From Siphlonurus alternatus (lineage: Eukaryota; Arthropoda; Insecta; Ephemeroptera; Siphlonuridae): DNA of 64,000 nt. How positions within the stretch are numbered: position 1 is the stretch's first letter; each line of letters begins with the position of its first letter. Positions 42,295 through 55,523 of this stretch are shown here, one piece after another. The notes under the pieces are model-generated. The model saw only the letters and a program-made list of their open reading frames with translations. It did not search any database and had not been told where the DNA came from. A program made the position numbers and the translations under genes. The DNA lies in contig OX463785.1 of the NCBI GenBank assembly GCA_949825025.1, positions 19,345,971 to 19,409,970 of the forward strand, written 5' to 3'.

Positions 42295-45200
42295 GGGGCG
42301 GCTCGTGACCCTTTTCTCTGGGGGTGCTGTCCGACATGGGACCAGCAGAACATCAATGGGGGGTTTGGGGGGGCGGAGCCCCCCAATGGCCCGCCGCAGG
42401 CGCGATTTTTTTAAGGACACGCCCCTTTTATGGGTAAAATTATATGACAAAATCATATAATTATATAATAATACTCCCAACAAAGAAGCAGAAATTATAT
42501 AAAAACAAAAAATTAATCATTTTATTTATAATTTGTTATGACACGCACTTAATTATGCAAGCGTATGACCCTTTTGAAATCGTGATTTAATGTTTCAAAC
42601 TTAATAGATATAATTTCCAATTTTTAATTATTTTTTTAATTCATAAGTCTTCACGTGTGTGGTAAGAAAAATATATAAAAAATTGTTTTTAGCCTTTTTT
42701 TTTAATAAAATAGTGTCAACCAAACTGCATTGTTAATATGTTAGTCTGTTTTTTTAATAAATATAATAAATAAATGATGAAACCTGAATGTCTGGTATAA
42801 TTTTTACGCGATGTATATTATGAATCATGAAAATGTAATGCATACTTTTTTTAAGGTAGAGATAACACGCCCATTTTAATAAAAATCCCATTCATGAAAA
42901 TTATAACAATAAAATGTTCTCCCCTACATCCCCTATCAGTAGCTAAAATATCAGATACAAATTCGAGCTAGTTTTCGAGTTATTAATTTTTAAAGTTGGC
43001 CAATTTTGCATGGAAGTTCTATTTCTCCATCTCCATGTCAAATTAGTCAAATTCAGAAATTAATAACTCGAAAACAGCTCATTTTCGCAAACCTGATATT
43101 TTAGCTACTGCATGATAGGGGATATAGAGGAGAAAATTTTATTTTTTTTTTCATAATTTTCATAAATGGGATTTTTTTAACATTGGGTCACCTGATCCGT
43201 GTTATCTCTACCTTAACAGGATTATGATTATTTTTTCTTAAATAAATAAATACTAATAATAATGAAATAATGTTTGATAATGCAATTTTTTCTTATAAAA
43301 ATTTCATTTGTTATTTTTTTATTAAATTTTGTCTTTAAAAATTTATATTAGATTCTGGTTGTCACCTAATTTTGTACAAATTATATATTCTATGATCGAT
43401 TTATTTGATGTTCAGTTCTGATGGGTGATTACGACACGTCAGTATAATTGGCTTGACCGCACATATGAGAGACTTCTCGAGCGGTATGACAGATCAAAGA
43501 TCCCAATTTTTTATTATTGTTTTATTTTTTAATTTTTTTTTTTAGCCATGCAATATTTCTTTGATTGCTCACGCATATTTGCTGCTAAATAATGTACTGC
43601 CGGTACACGCAAAACCGGGAAAATAAGCTATTTTTCTCATGGAGTAGTTAACGTTTTTTCTTATATTTTGTACTCACTCGTACACTTTTACAACTTGTTT
43701 TTGTTTTATTTTTATGTTTGAATTTTCACATTAATGGTATAAAATGCTTTAGTGAATAATTAATAAATCTAGCTCCCATGTATATATATCGACTTGTTCC
43801 TGGTAAACTTATAATAATGCATGGTCGCGATTCACGAACGAATTATGCTATCCAGATTTCTCAATTAATTCGATCGACGTTTATTATAGTGTCATCGAGT
43901 TAGACTGGCGCTAACTGCGTGGTTATAAGTTAAGAATCCAGCTGTTTTTGCCGTTGTTCGAACGTGAGATCCCACGATTGTTTACATGCATGCCATGCAT
44001 GCACCACTTAATTTTCAAAAGACATCAAGTATTGGTTCTTTTGGTACAGACATATTTTTTATTAAAGTAAAATAAAAGTGCTGGTCTCCATTTCTTAGAT
44101 GCTTCAATATATTTAGTCAATCTATGTTAGTATATTCACTGATGAATGTAATTAAAATTTTGTTAATCTGCTCAATGAAACCATATTACAGGAAATGTCT
44201 TAGAAGTGTTCAAATTATTCCCGCATGTCAAATACCGCAAGCTCATTGGTTCTGTTGAACCAATGAGCTTGCGGGTACTGCCGACAGCACAGTCCCCGAG
44301 CGCTCCAAAATAACACGGCTTGGGTGGGTGTTGAAGAGGAGGAGAATGAGAGGGAGGGAGCACTGCATTCGGTACTGCTAGTAGTGGCAGTACCCTCCGC
44401 TAGACAGCGCTGAGGAAGTAAATTTACGCGGCAGCGGCAAAATTTTGATGATTTGAAATGTTAGAACTGATAAAAATTTGCTGGAAAGTTCAGAAAAATT
44501 ATAGGATTATTTGATATTTCTAATTGTGTGTTTGTTCCCAAAATTTCTGGGGGGGCTGCAGTACCGCAGTACTATAGTACGAGCCGCCCCTGATATATAT
44601 ATATATATAAAATATTGAATTTAATAATAAAGTATGACAATCGTATAAATTACATTACATTTATACTATATAATGTATTTGTGCTTCAAACACACAAGAA
44701 ATATGTAAGTATATACATAAGAAATATGTAAGAGTATACATCAGTAGTTCAGGAAAGGTATATTACAAAATTAATTGTCTAATAATTTTATAATATTTCT
44801 TTCGGAAATATCTGTTCATCTGCAGGAATTTTGAGACATGATACAAATGAAGTGTCACAATTCTTATACTTATATATACATATAGTGATTTGATGAAAGA
44901 AAATATTGATTTGTATTTTTATAGTTGTCCGTTGCCATAGTTTGTAGTTATTAAAAATATTGTTTTCAATTGCCAGCTGTGTACACCGTGTTTTTCAACG
45001 ATATGTAAATCACAAGATGAATTAAAAGGTAAGTAAGATGAATTTAAGTCTTTAATTAATCAAAATATATTAAACATAAACAATCAAAATGATGAACAAT
45101 AAATTAAACATATTTTTTATTTTTTTCTACAATGAACTTTTTTGTGAGTTTGGAGTTTATTTTTTTACTAGTTAATTAAATAAAGTTCAGAAAATACGCC

Positions 45201-45943
45201 TATGAAATGCAATTTGAGTAAATTTTTTAGCATTTCATCTTGGCTAATATAATATGAAGATTTAAAGTCGTCATGTGACCTGGATATAATTTCGCATCGC
45301 CTGTGACGTCACTAAACTGCCTAATCTTACAGACGATTATTCTCAATGAAACTTTCTCGTTGCTATGGAAACAAATCATAAACAAGCAAATTGAACATTT
45401 GTTTCAGCAATTAATGATGTCATTGATTGCGGATGTAGCATTCAGCGAGGTCATTTGAAATTTTTAATGATCCATTTCCAGAATGATACAGAATTTTTTA
45501 AAAAAAAAGTAATGAAATTTTAAATTTTACAGATCTAGAGAAAGGTATATTTTTCAACTTCCTCTTTCGATTGATCTATTAAAAATAAAAACACCCCGGG
45601 AGTATGCAGTTCGTATAGTTGTATAGTTTATTATAACACATTTTTTTTTTGGTAGAGATAACGTCGATCAGCTATTCCACGTAGTCCCCTTTAAATAGCA
45701 TGTAAACCTTAGCAAATCCACAAAAATTCTGAAATTTTTTTGAGAGGCAGATATTAGTGCCTAAAAGCCATAGAAAAAGTTTCAAAACAATTTAACGAGA
45801 TGATTTTTTTTAATTAAGTTTTTAGTTTGTCTCTCCATAGGAAAGTCCTATGCTGAAAATTAAAAAAAAATAATTAAAAAAATCGGCTCATTAAATTGTT
45901 TCTATGGCTTTTAGGCACTAATATCTTAATATCTGCCTCTAAA

Positions 45944-45985
<42 letters not shown>

Positions 45986-48900
45986 TTTGCTAAGGTTTAC
46001 ATGTTAATGAAAGGAGACTACGTCGACAGCTGATCGGTAATGCTCTATTTCCAAACATACAAAATGATCTTTCGGTTTCATTCGTAGCTCTCAGGTGGCA
46101 GAGCAATCTCTTCACGACGGACTCCAGGTTCCAATGTCTTCACCAATGCACTCTTCTAGAAGAATTTATAGTTCCGTTCTTTTACGAGCAAATCTTTGTT
46201 AGAAGCTACAATGCCAGCAATTGTAAAAATACCGAGGTGACTATCTATATAAAAAATAAAAATATGATATTAAGTGAAATGTCCACAGCTGTATATAGAG
46301 TGAAAGGGCCGCTGTGTATGTATTTAGTTATATAAGCTTCTATACCTACCGTACTTTTTTTTAGTTTCCACGGGTTCCACAGCTCATAAAGGAAAAGACA
46401 CTGACTATATGATCAAAGAGGAAAACTAAATGCATACCATGCACATTGGTACAGCCAAAATACCAAAATATATTAATTGTATAGCTGTATTAGCCTGTAT
46501 TGTTATATTGCCTTATCTCAATAATAAAATTATTTATTTAATATTTTGTTTCAAGATTGAAATGGTAAATGGTGGTAGTAGCAAATTGTGGTTCTTGATT
46601 TTGGAATTTAAGACGGGGGTAAATGTTATATTTCACTATATCATATACCTCGATCGCCTATAGAGAAAGCGATGGTTGTATTTGGGGTGCTGTATCCCAT
46701 GAATATTTGAGGACATAAAAAACGGTACAATTAAATTAAAATTTGTATATAATGAAATTGGTTAATTTATTTTTATAGTTTTTATTTTATTCCATAATTT
46801 TTTATATTACAGGAGAAAAAACTATCAGTGGGTTGCAAATCAAAAGGTATAGAGTAACTTTTTAATTTAATTAATTTTACTTTAGTAACTTAATTATTAT
46901 TTTTTACTATTTTCTTTGACGCATGCGTTATATTATAATATTTTTAATTGAATTTTCTGCAGTCAATTCAATCGCTTGACGGAAAAGCATGGTATATATT
47001 ATATTTTTTATATTTAAAAATGTGTTATTTTTTATAATAATATCACATTTTAATAATATTTATTTTCACATTAATTTATTACAATTTTAATATAATTTTG
47101 TTACAGTAAATGAATTGACTATAAAGGAATTTCAAGGCAGATATTTCTACTTCTCAAATCAAGAACAGGTAGGTTATTAAAAATATTTAAAAAAAATATC
47201 GAAATACGCAAAACTAATAAATGTTAGTAGTCCTGCATGGGTAATAAGACAAGACAGCTATTATATATATTAATTATTTGTAATTTTAAATTATTAAAAC
47301 ACATTATATGGTGTATATGTACAGCTAATTATAATAAATTAATTATAACATACTCTTGAGTATCGAGTTTTAGTGTCGATACTCCATTTTGTTCTATGCA
47401 TTTTTCAAAAGTTAAAATTAAAGAAAAGTTATTTAAAGATACATTTTTTTTTTACAAAATCTAAAACATATGCTCATCTCAGAATGGAGTATCGGCCTCA
47501 AAATTTTTTATTGCAGAAATGGATAGAGGGTGCAAAAATATGCTACTCTGAATTTAAAATGATTGAAAGTCCATTTTGATGACGTCACGAGGCGCCTCTC
47601 CTTAAGAAAAGGATAGGACATTAACGTCCGTGACGTCACAAAAAAGGCTTTCAATAATTTTTTAAAAATACTTCCCGGAAAAAATTCAGAGTATAGCATA
47701 TTTTTGCACCCTCTATCCATTTCTGCAATAAAAAAATTTGAGGTCGGTACTCCATTTGCTAATTTTTTTAAAAATAATATAGAAATATTTTGTCGCATAG
47801 TTGTCCTTGGTTAGTATAGAGATAACACGTCCAATGTTAATAAAAATTGTATTCATAAAAATAATGAAAAAAATTTAGAATGTTCTCTTTTACATACCTT
47901 ATCAGTAGCTAAAATATCAGGTACATAAAAACGAGTTGGTTTTTGAGTTAATAATTTTTAAAGTTGGCTAATTTAACAATGAAATTCCATTTTTCCGTGT
48001 TAAAGTAGTAAACTTTAAAAATTCATAACTGAAAAACTAGTTCGAATTTGTGTACCTGATATTTTAGCTACTGATAAGGTATAAGAAGAGTATAAATGAA
48101 ATTAATTATAATTTACAGCAGGCTTGGTACGGAGCGCAGAAAATGTGTCGTTCTCGTGGAATGGAGTTAGTGTCTCCAGGAAACTCGGCAGCAAGTGATA
48201 AAGTTTTGCTAACTTTCCTCAAGGTACCTCAAAGTAAGTGCGTATATCTTCAGAAACATTTGATTCTTACGGCCATTACCTACACCTTAATTAAGATAGG
48301 TCATTGATGTTGATATTTAAGGCTTTTTAAATTTCGTCTTTAACTCATCTTTTACAGGTTTAAATACAATCTTATTACATATTTTTGCCTCAAATACACA
48401 TGATTTCTTCCTTACTATTGAGGATGGAATGGAGACAATTGGGTGGTATTTACGAAAACGAAAAGTTAAGGAGCGTTTTAGGGAGAGATATTTTAAGAAG
48501 CGTTTTTCTTACATGCATGCCATGTTACCTGGTATAAAAAACGCTCCTTAACTTTTCGTGATACCAACCATTAATATTTCTAAAATTTTATGCCCAATAA
48601 AAGGGGAAAAAATTCTTAATCTCGTCTTTATTACTATTTTTTTTTCTTCTAAAATGGTACAAAATGGGAGAAAAGAAGAAAAGGAGACATTAAAATTGAA
48701 GAAAAAATGAAAATGATTTCAAATCGGGTTTGCTTTTTAAACAGTCAATTACTATTAAATACGGTATTAAATACGTATTCGTTGACGACGGATAATGTTA
48801 TTCTTATGAGGCGTCATCAACGAATACGTATTAAACACCGTCATGTAAACGTAGTGATTGTTGAAATATATAAAACAAAAAATATACAATTATACTAAAA

Positions 48901-51900
48901 TACAATTGCAGCATTGCAGTAGCATCCACGTCATATTATCATGCAAGAACATTTGTATTGTGGATAGTTAGAATTTACAAAGAGAAAAAGAGAGATTTCA
49001 AATAAAGGATAATATTATATATTCTCGTCAATTTGGTAAATTTTCAGGTAAAGACGTTTGGTCCAGCGGCAAGAACCACGGCAGTGACAATAGAAAGTTT
49101 TATTGGTCTGATTCTGGCCGTGATGTGAACATTTCCAAGCTTCAAGTTCCTGCCAAAACTCCAGGATGTCTCTACTTGAGAGTGTAAGAATGGACAACAT
49201 ACATGAAATTTTTTTATTGCAGTAATGAATGGAGGCTTCAAGTCAGCTGATTTTTCGGTGATCCCACCCGCTATACCAAACCTATGTAAAAAAAAACGTG
49301 AATTCGTTTTTTCACTAAGAATAAGATTTTTCAGAGAAAATTCCTTTACGGAACTTTGGTCCAAACTGAAAAATACAGTAGATAATTCAAGATTTAGATT
49401 TTTTACTTGATTTATAACCGAGAAAAGTTAAAAAAACACTTTGCTTCATTTTCAAGTGCAAGATGAACCTTACCGACAAACAGTTGCGCAGCGAAAGCGC
49501 ATCACTTGAAGCCTCTATAGAGGGTACCAAATTATGCTACTCTGAATTTTTTCAGATTTTTTTGAAACCCGGAACTATTTTTAAATAATTATTGAGAGTT
49601 CCTTAAGTTAAGTTGGCACCCCCGAATCCTTAATAAAAAGGATAGGACCGAGACGCCTATTGACGCCTTCAGGGGGCGTGGCCGCACTTTTAATAATTAT
49701 TTTAAAATAGTTTTGGGCTTCAAAAAAATCTGAAAAAATTCAGAGTAGAATAATTTGGCACCCTCTATTCATTTCTGCAACAAAAATTTTTCATGCAATG
49801 TATGTTATCCATTTTCACCAAAGCTTGAAGAACCTAAGGTTCCGTTTTTTAAATTAAATAATTAAGAAATCTTCATTTGCCTTTTTTTAACATTTTCATT
49901 TTCAATAATCATTATTATAAGGGGCATTCACAAAGCCTTAAGGCCAAATTTAAGGCTCAATAATTTAAGACCAGAAATTTCGGGTCTAAAAAACACGTCT
50001 AAAATCAAGCTTTAAATTATTGAGCCTTAAATGTGGCCTTAAGACTTTGTGAATGCCCCTTTATATACAGTCATACAATATTATAATCATATAATCTGTA
50101 TGGACGCAGGATGCACAAGTGTGATTTATTGATATGTATTATATGATAAAAATGAAATTTTGCAATGCATAGGGAGTATTTTCTATAAATATATACATAA
50201 ATTACAAAACAATTGTAATTATTTTTTCCATTCAATGTTTAATATTACTAAAAACTCAACTATTATTTAATTTAAATGTTAAATTTTTTAGCAATAAAGA
50301 TTTTCTTGAAGTGAAGAGCGAAATCTGCAGCTTGAAAATCTCTTACCTGTGTGAGATACCTGAGATGTGCTTCACAAGAAACTGTAGACCTGCGATTTCA
50401 GTAAGCAAAGAGGCAGTTGAATCAGTGAACTGAATTCTCATATCGAGTTACATAATGTTTATTACTTAATATTAAAGTTTCCAGGTACTTATTGTTTTGT
50501 TTTTTCCTGTCGAATTAAGGCAACGCTTATGATTTAATGAAAACAGGTATTTCTTATTTAATTTGCTGTGTTAAGACGCTTTTCAATTTTTAATCATAGA
50601 GCGATGTCGCGCGAGGCTTGGCGGGTCGAGAAAAGCGCACTTGCAGTGAAAAGTTATGACGGCCATATTGGCGAGAAAAAATCGCAGTGATTTAATCACG
50701 AAGCGATTTTTCTTTGCCAACATGGCCACCATCATATGGTCAAGCCTCGCTCGACATTGCTCCATCATGGAAAAGCACCTTTACGTTATCTTTACCTGGA
50801 TTTTTCAAGCATAGATATATTTTTATGGTAACACAAAAGAATTTTTTTCCTGGTAAAATAAATATCTAAGAAACCTAGACTGATTTTTAAAAAAAATATC
50901 GTAGATAAATAAAATATATATATTATCAAAATATTTCATTATACTTTTTATTATTTTGTATTTTTTGATATACAGTATATATTATAAAATACATATTATA
51001 TTCTCCGCCCATGAAACAAACAATGAAATAAAATAAATACATAAAAATACATTAATTTCTAATGTTCTTTTTTCGATTAAATTAAAAATAACGAACATTT
51101 TTTTTTCTCTATTTTTACATATTGAGGAATCTAGCTCAGAGTTACTTTGTAATTCATGGGCTTCATGTGATTCTTAGTCAAACTGCTTTAGGACAATTTG
51201 TTCACATTTAATTGAAATTACAGGCAGGAACTTAACCGAAATAAATTTATTATATTAATTATTCATTCAAAGGTTACTGATCCAGGGAACCAAACATCTC
51301 CTGTCTCTTTCTGTCAAAATTTATCCTGCTATAAACAAGTAAGTACATTAGCAGGCAGTCAATATAGCAGATAAACAGAACCAACAATGGTACTTTGCTG
51401 TCACGGTTCTTTGGAGTATCGACCTCAATTTTTTTTATTGCAGAAATGGATAGAGGGTGCAAAAAGATGCCACCCTGATTTTTTCAAATTTTTCTGAGAC
51501 CGGAAAGTATTTTTAAAAAATAATGGAAAGTCCATTTTGATGACGTCACGAGGCGGCAAGTCCTATGTTTTTTTTTAAAGAGCGGCGTCTCGTGACGTCA
51601 CAAAAAGTACTTTCAATAATTTTTTAAAAATAGTTCTCGGGCTCTAAAAAATTTGAAAAAAATCAGGGTAGCATAACTTTGCACCCTCTATCCATTTCTG
51701 CAATAAAAAAAAATTGAGGTCGATACTCCATTCCCTTCTTCTGGCTTATCACAGTGCTCTTAAGAATGTTCACACTCTCAACGATGCCCAATCGAACTGG
51801 CATCGTTGATAAAGCGAAAATACAGAGAGTACTGTGATAAGCTAGAAGTAGGAAATTGAAACTTTTTGTACAGTGATAACAAAGAACCATTGTTGTTTCA

Positions 51901-52721
51901 TTTTACCTGCTATTGACTGTACAACGAAGAAATATATTTAATTTTTATATCATAAAATGTTTATTAAAGATATAAAAATATATAAATTGCTGCATATTAA
52001 TTGAACTAGTCATAATTCATGTAATGTATAATAAATTATTGTTTATAACTTATTTGTATACAGGATTATACAAGGTATAGGATTTCCAGGTGTGTGTATT
52101 GATAAAAGATGTATAAGTTTTAAGTTTGCGTCCTCATGCAGCCATTATAATTTTCAGTCAAAACTACGGAGTATCGATCTCAATTTTTTTAATGGCAGAA
52201 ATGGATACAAGGTGCAAAGTTATGCTCCGCTGATTTTTTTTAGAATATTTACAGACCAGGAACTATTTTTAAAAAATTATTTAAACTTCTTTTTGTGACG
52301 TCACGAGGTGCCGCTCCTTAAGAAAAAGATAGGACTTGCCGCCTCGTGACGTCACAAAAAAGACTTCCAATAATTTTTTAAAAATAGTTCCCGGGATCTA
52401 AAAAATCTGAAAAAAAAAATCAGGGTAGCATAACTTTGCACCTTTAATTCTATTCATTTCTGCAATAAAAAAAAAATTGAGGTCGATACTCCATTGAAAC
52501 TTTGTCATACTCACAACAAATAATGTATGAACACTGTATATTATATAAATGTAATTAATTATGGTAATAATTGCATGCAATTATTGGGTGCATGAATCGC
52601 ACCCAATATTACACAATACACACAAAATGCTCTTTTTTTCAGGCTGATTTCTTACAAATAAAATTTCAAGGTCTGTAATAATTTGTAATAAATATTTTAT
52701 AACAAAATATTTATTGTTGTG

Positions 52722-52791
<70 letters not shown>

Positions 52792-55448
52792 AAAAAAAAC
52801 TTAAAATGTATTATTATGTAAAATATAAGGTTGCCTGATGTCACGCATGCATGAGTAAATAGAGTATCGACCTCAATTTTTTTATTGCAGAAATGGATAG
52901 AGGGTGCAAAGTTATGCTACCCTGATATTTTTCATAATTTTTAGAGATCGGGAACTATTTTTTAAAAAAATATTCAAAGTCCTTTTTGTGACGTCACGAG
53001 GCGGCAAGTCCTACCTTTTTCTTAAGGACTGGCGTCTCGTGATGTCACAAAAAGAATTTCCAATAATGTTTAAAAAATAGTTTCCGGGCTCTGAAAAATC
53101 TGAAAAAAAATCAGGGTAGCATAACTTTGCACCCTGTATCTATTTCTGCAATAAAAAAAATGAGGTCGATACTCCATTATCCAATTAGAATTTAAAAAAT
53201 TGACAGATTATTTTGTTACATTGTATGCCATTTTTCTATAAGTTCTGATGAAATAATTTTTTTTTTTTTTTTAGACTTCCAAACATTTTCCGAACGTCAG
53301 CCTGTCTGTGGGAAACATGTTATTGTTATCAGTGATTATAAGGTACGGTAAAATTTAATTTTTAATTACGTAGCTTAAAAAATAAATATCAAATTTATTG
53401 TCAAATTTACTAATGAAATTTTTGGGGCGGTTTGAAATGTTTTTTTTTTTTTTTTATTCTAGGAAACCTTCTACAACGCAGGTATGGCTTGTTGCAAAAT
53501 GTCAATGAAACTCATGACTTTGGATTCAGACAAAAAATTTATTTGCTTTTCCAACGTATTAAAACGTAAGTATATAATAATATTCAATATAAACAGTTTT
53601 TTTTTTTAGTCACATGCCGCAATGGAGTATCGACCTCAATATTTTTTAGTCAGAAATAGATAGAGGGTGCAAAGTTATCATGCTACCCTGATGTTTTTCA
53701 GATTTTTTACAGCCCTGGAAGTATTTTTAAAAAATGATTGAAAGTCCTTTTTGTGACGTCACGAGGTGCCTCTCCTTAAGAGAAGGATAGGGGATAGGAC
53801 TTGCCGCTGCGTGATGTCACAAAAAGGAATTTCAATAATATTTGTAAAAATACTTCCAGGGCTGAAAAAAATCTGTAAAAAATCAGGAAAACATAACTTT
53901 GCACCCTCTATCCATTTATGCAAAAAAATATTGAGGTCGATACTCCATTGTTAACATACTTTGGGATTCTGGAAAATAGGGGACTTTGCTACACTATACG
54001 TACATTATAAAGGCTCTTAATAAATTTAATAAAGGGAAGGGCCATTCGGCGGAGAGGAGGGGTTGTAGCCCATAGTGAAATAGGAACAAAAATAGAAATA
54101 ATTTATCAAAAAAGTTACTATAATTAGTGCTGCAACTTTTTCTTATAATATCGATCTACAGTATAATAAGTGTATTATTACAATTCTTTAAGTTTAAACC
54201 CAAAGATTTTGTATAGTAAATTTAAGTGTTCAACTGTTCATTATTTGACACCATCGTTTATACAACAGTTGTTATGAAATTTGACATAAAAAAACAGCAG
54301 GTCTGGTGGATTGTAATTTTTTAAATTTACATGCATTTTTCTAAAATATAAAAAAAAAAAATACTTTTCTTTAAATCAGGCTTTATTTAGCCAAATTGTG
54401 CACTTGGGCTACTACTAATTATCTTGATACTACAGCAATCAGCTTAGCTCTAGCATAAAAATTATTCCGAGGAGCAAGGATCAAAAATTAACATGGTGAA
54501 GATACATCAGTGTTGCCAACTACCGGTGCTACACCCAATGCCCTTAATGATTTAGGAGTTCAATAAGAAAAGAATAAATTATTTAATTCGTATATATGCA
54601 TTTCCACCAGAATTAACAGAAAAGGAATATTGGACTTCAGCTGGTAGAATTAGGTACGATGGTGCCGCCGCCTGGTGTACAACTGGAGAACTACTGAAAT
54701 ACAATATGGCGGCCAAGGATAACGGGGATTGTGTGTCTATCATTTCCAAATCTGTTAATGATACTATGAACCTAAAAAGCAAGGATTGTTCTGAGAAATT
54801 GGCTTTCGTATGTGAAGTGAGTTCAATTCCCGCTGGTACCACAAAATTTTATCCAAATGATTAATTATTTCAGCTAATTGAAAGCATAAGAATAGTATTC
54901 TTGATCGATTAACTATAACGTTACCAATCATAATGGCATATATGGATTCCTCAGTTTATAAAATGAATTTAAAAGCAAAAGCTGTGTTTCGTATTCTCTC
55001 TCTCTCTCTCTCTCTCTCGCTTTCTTTTTAAGGAAAATAACGCGCCCAATGTTAAAAATAAATGTTACACATGAAAATTATGAAAAAAACAAATTTAAAT
55101 GTTCTCCTCTACACCCCCTATCAGTAGCTAAAATATCATGCAGGTATACAAATTCAATCTATTTTTTGAGTTATAAATTTTTTAAAGTTGACTACTTTTA
55201 CATGGAGAAATGGAACTCCCATGTTAAATATAGTTAACTATAAAAATTCATAATTTAAAAACTAACTCGAATTTGTATACCTGATATTATTTTAGCTACT
55301 GATAGGGGATGTAGAGGAGAACATTTTAATTTTTTTTTCTCATAATTTTCATGTGTAACATTTTTTTTTTAACATTGGGCGTGTTACCTTACCCTTCAAT
55401 GGTATATAATATATATATTATATACCATTGAAGGGTAAGGTAACACGC

Positions 55449-55523
<75 letters not shown>

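Noticed and set aside
42293..44592. Exact 8-bp target duplication around the hAT-like element
   Set aside because: Both flanks are TA microsatellite, so apparent matches are not informative.
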